DNA of 8,372 nt from CAYYHA01 sp964471535 (lineage in GTDB: Bacteria > Myxococcota > Myxococcia > SLRQ01): assembly GCA_964471535.1 (NCBI GenBank), contig CAYYHA010000191.1, positions 1 to 8,372 on the forward strand, in the 5' to 3' direction. The notes under the pieces were generated by a model. That model did not search any database. It worked only from the letters and a program-made list of their open reading frames with translations, and was not told the origin of the DNA. The position numbers and the translations under genes are program-made. How positions within the stretch are numbered: position 1 is the stretch's first letter; each line of letters opens with the position of its first letter. Below are positions 6,161 to 8,372 of the stretch, in pieces.

Positions 6161-6228
6161 GCGAGGCTCGAGCCGGCGAAACGCTGAACCGCGGCCCACC
6201 ATCGGAAGCTGTGCACGCGCGTTCTCTG

Positions 6229-6246
6229 CCCGGGGCCCATCCCGGG
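6229..6246. repeat. Paired CCCGGG element
   Basis: Two CCCGGG hexamers are separated by six bases (GCCCAT), so they form both a direct repeat and a 6-pair stem. No T-tract follows. It could end the upstream transcript weakly or bind a regulator; chance is also likely in DNA this GC-rich. Confidence 0.25.
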
Positions 6247-6358
6247 ATTCGCGAGTCACGAGGCTTATGCAACGGCCCCCGAACGCGTCTCGGTGGAGCG
6301 CTCGAGGGCTGTCACCCCCCTCGGCCCACCGAAATGCCTTCCTATGCCCATTTGGACC

Positions 6359-7663
6359 TCAGAAGGAGAAGGAGAGCATGAGATCTGCCTCGGGGATGTC
6401 GGAAATCGCCTGATTCAGAGGGAGCTCGATCTCCACCCGAATGCTCCACAAGGCATCCGGCGAAAACCTGACCGTCGGTACCAGTGCATTGTGAAGCTCT
6501 ACGGGTCCCATGCCAGGCCGCTCAAACGTATAATCCCACCTGACGGCGAGCGTCCACTGGTCGATATCGACCGCACCTTGAAGGTACGCTCCCCGCTCGA
6601 GAGGCGCGATGGATGAGCCGTTCCCAACGGACCAGAACGACTGCGCAACCTCTCCACGCAGGCGAGCTGGGCCAATTTGGACCGAAAGATCGAAATCTGC
6701 AATCGACAGCCGTTCCGCACCGTCCACGTCCACAGCCGAGGTGTAGAACGACAGCCCCGACTGCACGTGTACCAACCCCCCACCGCTTCGGATGTCGAGC
6801 CCGCTGCGCAGCCCGACGGCTTTGTCGAGATTGTTGTCCCGCAGGTTGTCCCGCATCAGCTTTCGTACGAACGCGCGCCGACTGCTCAGGTCTACGCCTT
6901 CCTCGTAGCCGAGGCCGTTTGTCACCCAAAGGTCATACTCGAACCGAGCGCGCGGCCCCAACGAGACCCGCCCATACGCCTGCAGGCCGACCTCACTCCA
7001 AACAGCAGGGACTACCTCGTTGAACATGGCGGGCCGATCGACCTGATTCCAGCGAAACGAGGGGTGAAGCCTCGCATTGAACATACCGATAGGAACAAGA
7101 ATCTTTCCCACGCGCAAAGCGAATTCAGGGGCGGGCAGGTACTCGAAGAATGCGTACTCGACCAGCTGTTCTTCGCCCCCATGCTCGAATTCCAACTCGA
7201 TCTCGGCTCGAGCATTATCCCCCACCTGGACGCCAATAATGGGCACAAAATGCCACATGTCGAAGGTTGCGCTGTCTTCTTCGATCCGCAGGATCGTTTC
7301 TCCGTACCCGGAGATTTCCGCCCGCAAGCCAAAGCCCTCTAGAGCAGAACCAAAGCTGGATCCCGATGCGATCTCCCCTGATTCTTCGGGCTCTGAAGCT
7401 GCGGAATCGGGGTCCGACGCAAGCTCCTCCGTAGGTTCTGCAACCTCCTCGATCTGTCCCGACCCCGCTGCTTGGGTCGAAGTCGTTTCCTCCTGTTCCC
7501 GACGCTCCACCGCAGGGGCGGGAGACGCTTCAACTTCGCTCTCACCGCCCTGCCCCTCCGACGTCGGCACAACCTGCAATTGGACTCTCTCTGTCTCGGC
7601 ACGCACCGGGCACCACCACAGCAGCGTGACCAAGCCCGCTCCGATCCATCCTATCCGACACAC
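6359..7663 (-). CDS. Porin-like outer-membrane beta-barrel protein with acidic linker
   Basis: This 434-residue exported protein has a signal peptide (about 1-22, hydrophobic core IGWIGAGLVTLLWW, likely cut after VRA), a low-complexity acidic linker rich in Glu, Ser, Ala and Pro (about 33-103), then a beta-barrel (about 105-434) with many alternating amphipathic strands. RVGKILVPIGMFNARLHPSF (184-203), DRPAMFNEVVPAVWSEVGLQAYG (209-231) and the aromatic-Ser-Phe end (LSFSF) are typical of phosphate-selective-porin-like or related 14-18 stranded barrels and of the Phe signal for outer-membrane insertion. There are no cysteines in the barrel. The GTG at 7663 is chosen because AAGGAGG (7670-7676) lies six bases before it; an ATG at 7690 in the same frame would add nine basic residues and overlap the upstream gene. 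GC content and codon use look lower than in the ACP and glycosyltransferase genes. The substrate is unknown; the porin family assignment is less sure than the barrel call. Confidence 0.85.
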   Translation of the reverse strand: MCRIGWIGAGLVTLLWWCPVRAETERVQLQVVPTSEGQGGESEVEASPAPAVERREQEETTSTQAAGSGQIEEVAEPTEELASDPDSAASEPEESGEIASGSSFGSALEGFGLRAEISGYGETILRIEEDSATFDMWHFVPIIGVQVGDNARAEIELEFEHGGEEQLVEYAFFEYLPAPEFALRVGKILVPIGMFNARLHPSFRWNQVDRPAMFNEVVPAVWSEVGLQAYGRVSLGPRARFEYDLWVTNGLGYEEGVDLSSRRAFVRKLMRDNLRDNNLDKAVGLRSGLDIRSGGGLVHVQSGLSFYTSAVDVDGAERLSIADFDLSVQIGPARLRGEVAQSFWSVGNGSSIAPLERGAYLQGAVDIDQWTLAVRWDYTFERPGMGPVELHNALVPTVRFSPDALWSIRVEIELPLNQAISDIPEADLMLSFSF

Positions 7664-7669
7664 GTTCCG

Positions 7670-7676
7670 CCTCCTT
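7670..7676 (-). promoter_or_regulatory. Near-perfect ribosome binding site for the porin-like gene
   Basis: AAGGAGG lies in the 16-base gap between the stop of the upstream gene and the GTG at 7663, six bases from the start. It decides in favour of the GTG over the ATG at 7690, which would place this site inside the coding region. Confidence 0.75.
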
Positions 7677-7679
7677 CGA

Positions 7680-8372
7680 TCAGTGCCCATAGCTCTGCGC
7701 TTTCCCACTGTAGTGCGCACCCCGGAGCGCCGATGCCACCTGCGCCGGCGATCGGCCCTCAGCAAACAGATCCACCGCGATCCAATACAGTCCCCTCGGA
7801 TACAACTCCGTCACCTCACCCGGGGCCAACTGCGTGTACAGCTGGCGCGCGAGCGGAGCTGTTATGTTCTTCACTTGGGCACGCGGGAGATGCCCACGGA
7901 GCACGAGCTCCGCCTCGACCTGCTGTAGAATGCGAAGGACGTCCCTACGAGAGCGCGCAACCGCGACTCGGGGTAATCGAGGGGGCTCTGCGCGCCTCGT
8001 CCGTTGTCTTCCCTCTTGCTCGGGCTGCGCGTGCCGACCCGCTGCGCTTGGCACTGCGGCCGCAGCCGAGGACGCCGAAGCGGGTGCCCTCGGTGGTGCG
8101 CCCTTCTCTTCTGCATTTGCGCTCGGTCCAGCCGCCTTTTTCTGCGGCGCCCCCGACGCAGCGGCGACGGCGCTCGATTCACTCGGTGGTGCAGCCTTGT
8201 CCCGTGCGTCACCGCGGCCGGACGCGGCTACAGCACCGGCAGCCGGGGACGGCGGTGTAGCGGCCGATGCCGGGCCGTTGTCGCTTGGACGGCCGACTTC
8301 TGCCTGCGCGCCGGCGCCGTTCGCCGGCCGGTCCACTCCGGCCGTTCGCTCCGGCGTCTCCGGTGTGAGCTG
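7680..8372 (-). CDS. Unknown protein with Ala/Pro-rich linker and helical C-terminal domain, 5' end off window
   Basis: The frame is open from the right edge to a TGA at 7682-7680, giving 230 residues. A GTG at 8336 is in frame, but the codons before it (QLTPETPERTAG) continue the same low-complexity style, so the gene very likely starts outside the window. Roughly the first 135 visible residues are Ala, Pro, Ser and Gly with scattered Lys/Arg/Glu, a disordered linker. It becomes basic near GRQRTRRAEPPRL. The last 95 residues form a compact, mostly helical domain (RDVLRILQQVEAELVLRG, ITAPLARQLYTQLAPGEV, YWIAVDLFAEGRSPAQVA). I do not recognise it. No membrane segment or signal is visible in this part; an N-terminal anchor or kinase domain may lie beyond the edge. 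It ends 16 bases before the porin-like gene and is probably co-transcribed with it. Confidence 0.75.
   Translation of the reverse strand, partial: QLTPETPERTAGVDRPANGAGAQAEVGRPSDNGPASAATPPSPAAGAVAASGRGDARDKAAPPSESSAVAAASGAPQKKAAGPSANAEEKGAPPRAPASASSAAAAVPSAAGRHAQPEQEGRQRTRRAEPPRLPRVAVARSRRDVLRILQQVEAELVLRGHLPRAQVKNITAPLARQLYTQLAPGEVTELYPRGLYWIAVDLFAEGRSPAQVASALRGAHYSGKAQSYGH

Larger units (their letters stand above)
6037..6358. other. Gene-free leader region upstream of the ACP operon
   Basis: About 320 bases separate the porin-like gene from the ACP gene on the same strand. Open frames through it read as Arg/Pro/Ser-rich sequence without family features. It should hold the promoter of the ACP operon and the end of the porin transcript. 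A weak promoter (6132-6160) and a paired CCCGGG element (6229-6246) are the only structures seen. No hairpin with a T-tract follows the porin stop. Confidence 0.55.

Noticed and set aside
7077..7928. 283-residue plus-strand frame antisense to the porin-like gene and its upstream neighbour
   Set aside because: It is Ser/Pro-rich with no family motif; the minus strand has a signal peptide, barrel strands, ribosome binding site and terminal Phe.

Overview
The window is from a high-GC Gram-negative bacterium. Two 60-base samples that I counted by hand gave 77% (481-540) and 58% (7021-7080) GC. An outer-membrane beta-barrel gene, a lipoprotein with a lipobox, GTG starts, tight gene overlaps and a mix of secondary-metabolism-like enzymes with long Ala/Pro linkers suggest Myxococcota or a related delta-proteobacterial lineage. 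This is inference from style; there is no taxonomic marker gene here.

Layout. On the minus strand at the left edge, a GT-B (family 1, macrolide/UGT-like) glycosyltransferase (1962-805) overlaps by 4 bases a downstream membrane-anchored protein (808 to the left edge, incomplete). A spacer of about 380 bases carries dyad symmetries and separates it from the only plus-strand gene, a lipoprotein of the serine beta-lactamase/penicillin-binding-like family (2345-3595). This gene converges on a minus-strand block of four overlapping genes: acyl carrier protein (6036-5761), alpha/beta hydrolase A (5773-5012), its paralogue hydrolase B (5019-4186) and a small membrane-anchored DUF2939-like protein (4189-3665). 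A gene-free stretch of about 320 bases precedes the block. Further right, on the same strand, lie a porin-like outer-membrane protein with an acidic linker (7663-6359) and, 16 bases upstream of it, the 3' part of a protein with a long Ala/Pro-rich linker and a small helical C-terminal domain (right edge to 7680).

How they may work together. The ACP and two hydrolases are probably made together: overlaps of 13, 8 and 4 bases run through the block. The simplest reading is a small acyl-transfer or thioester-hydrolysis module in which one or both hydrolases act on a chain carried by the ACP, ending in a membrane-attached protein of unknown role. The glycosyltransferase/membrane-protein pair could decorate a lipid or polyketide product, but nothing in the window proves that the two sets belong to one pathway. 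The porin-like pair on the right has a lower-GC barrel gene and looks like a separate unit. No RNA genes, CRISPR arrays, insertion sequences, integrases or attachment sites were seen.
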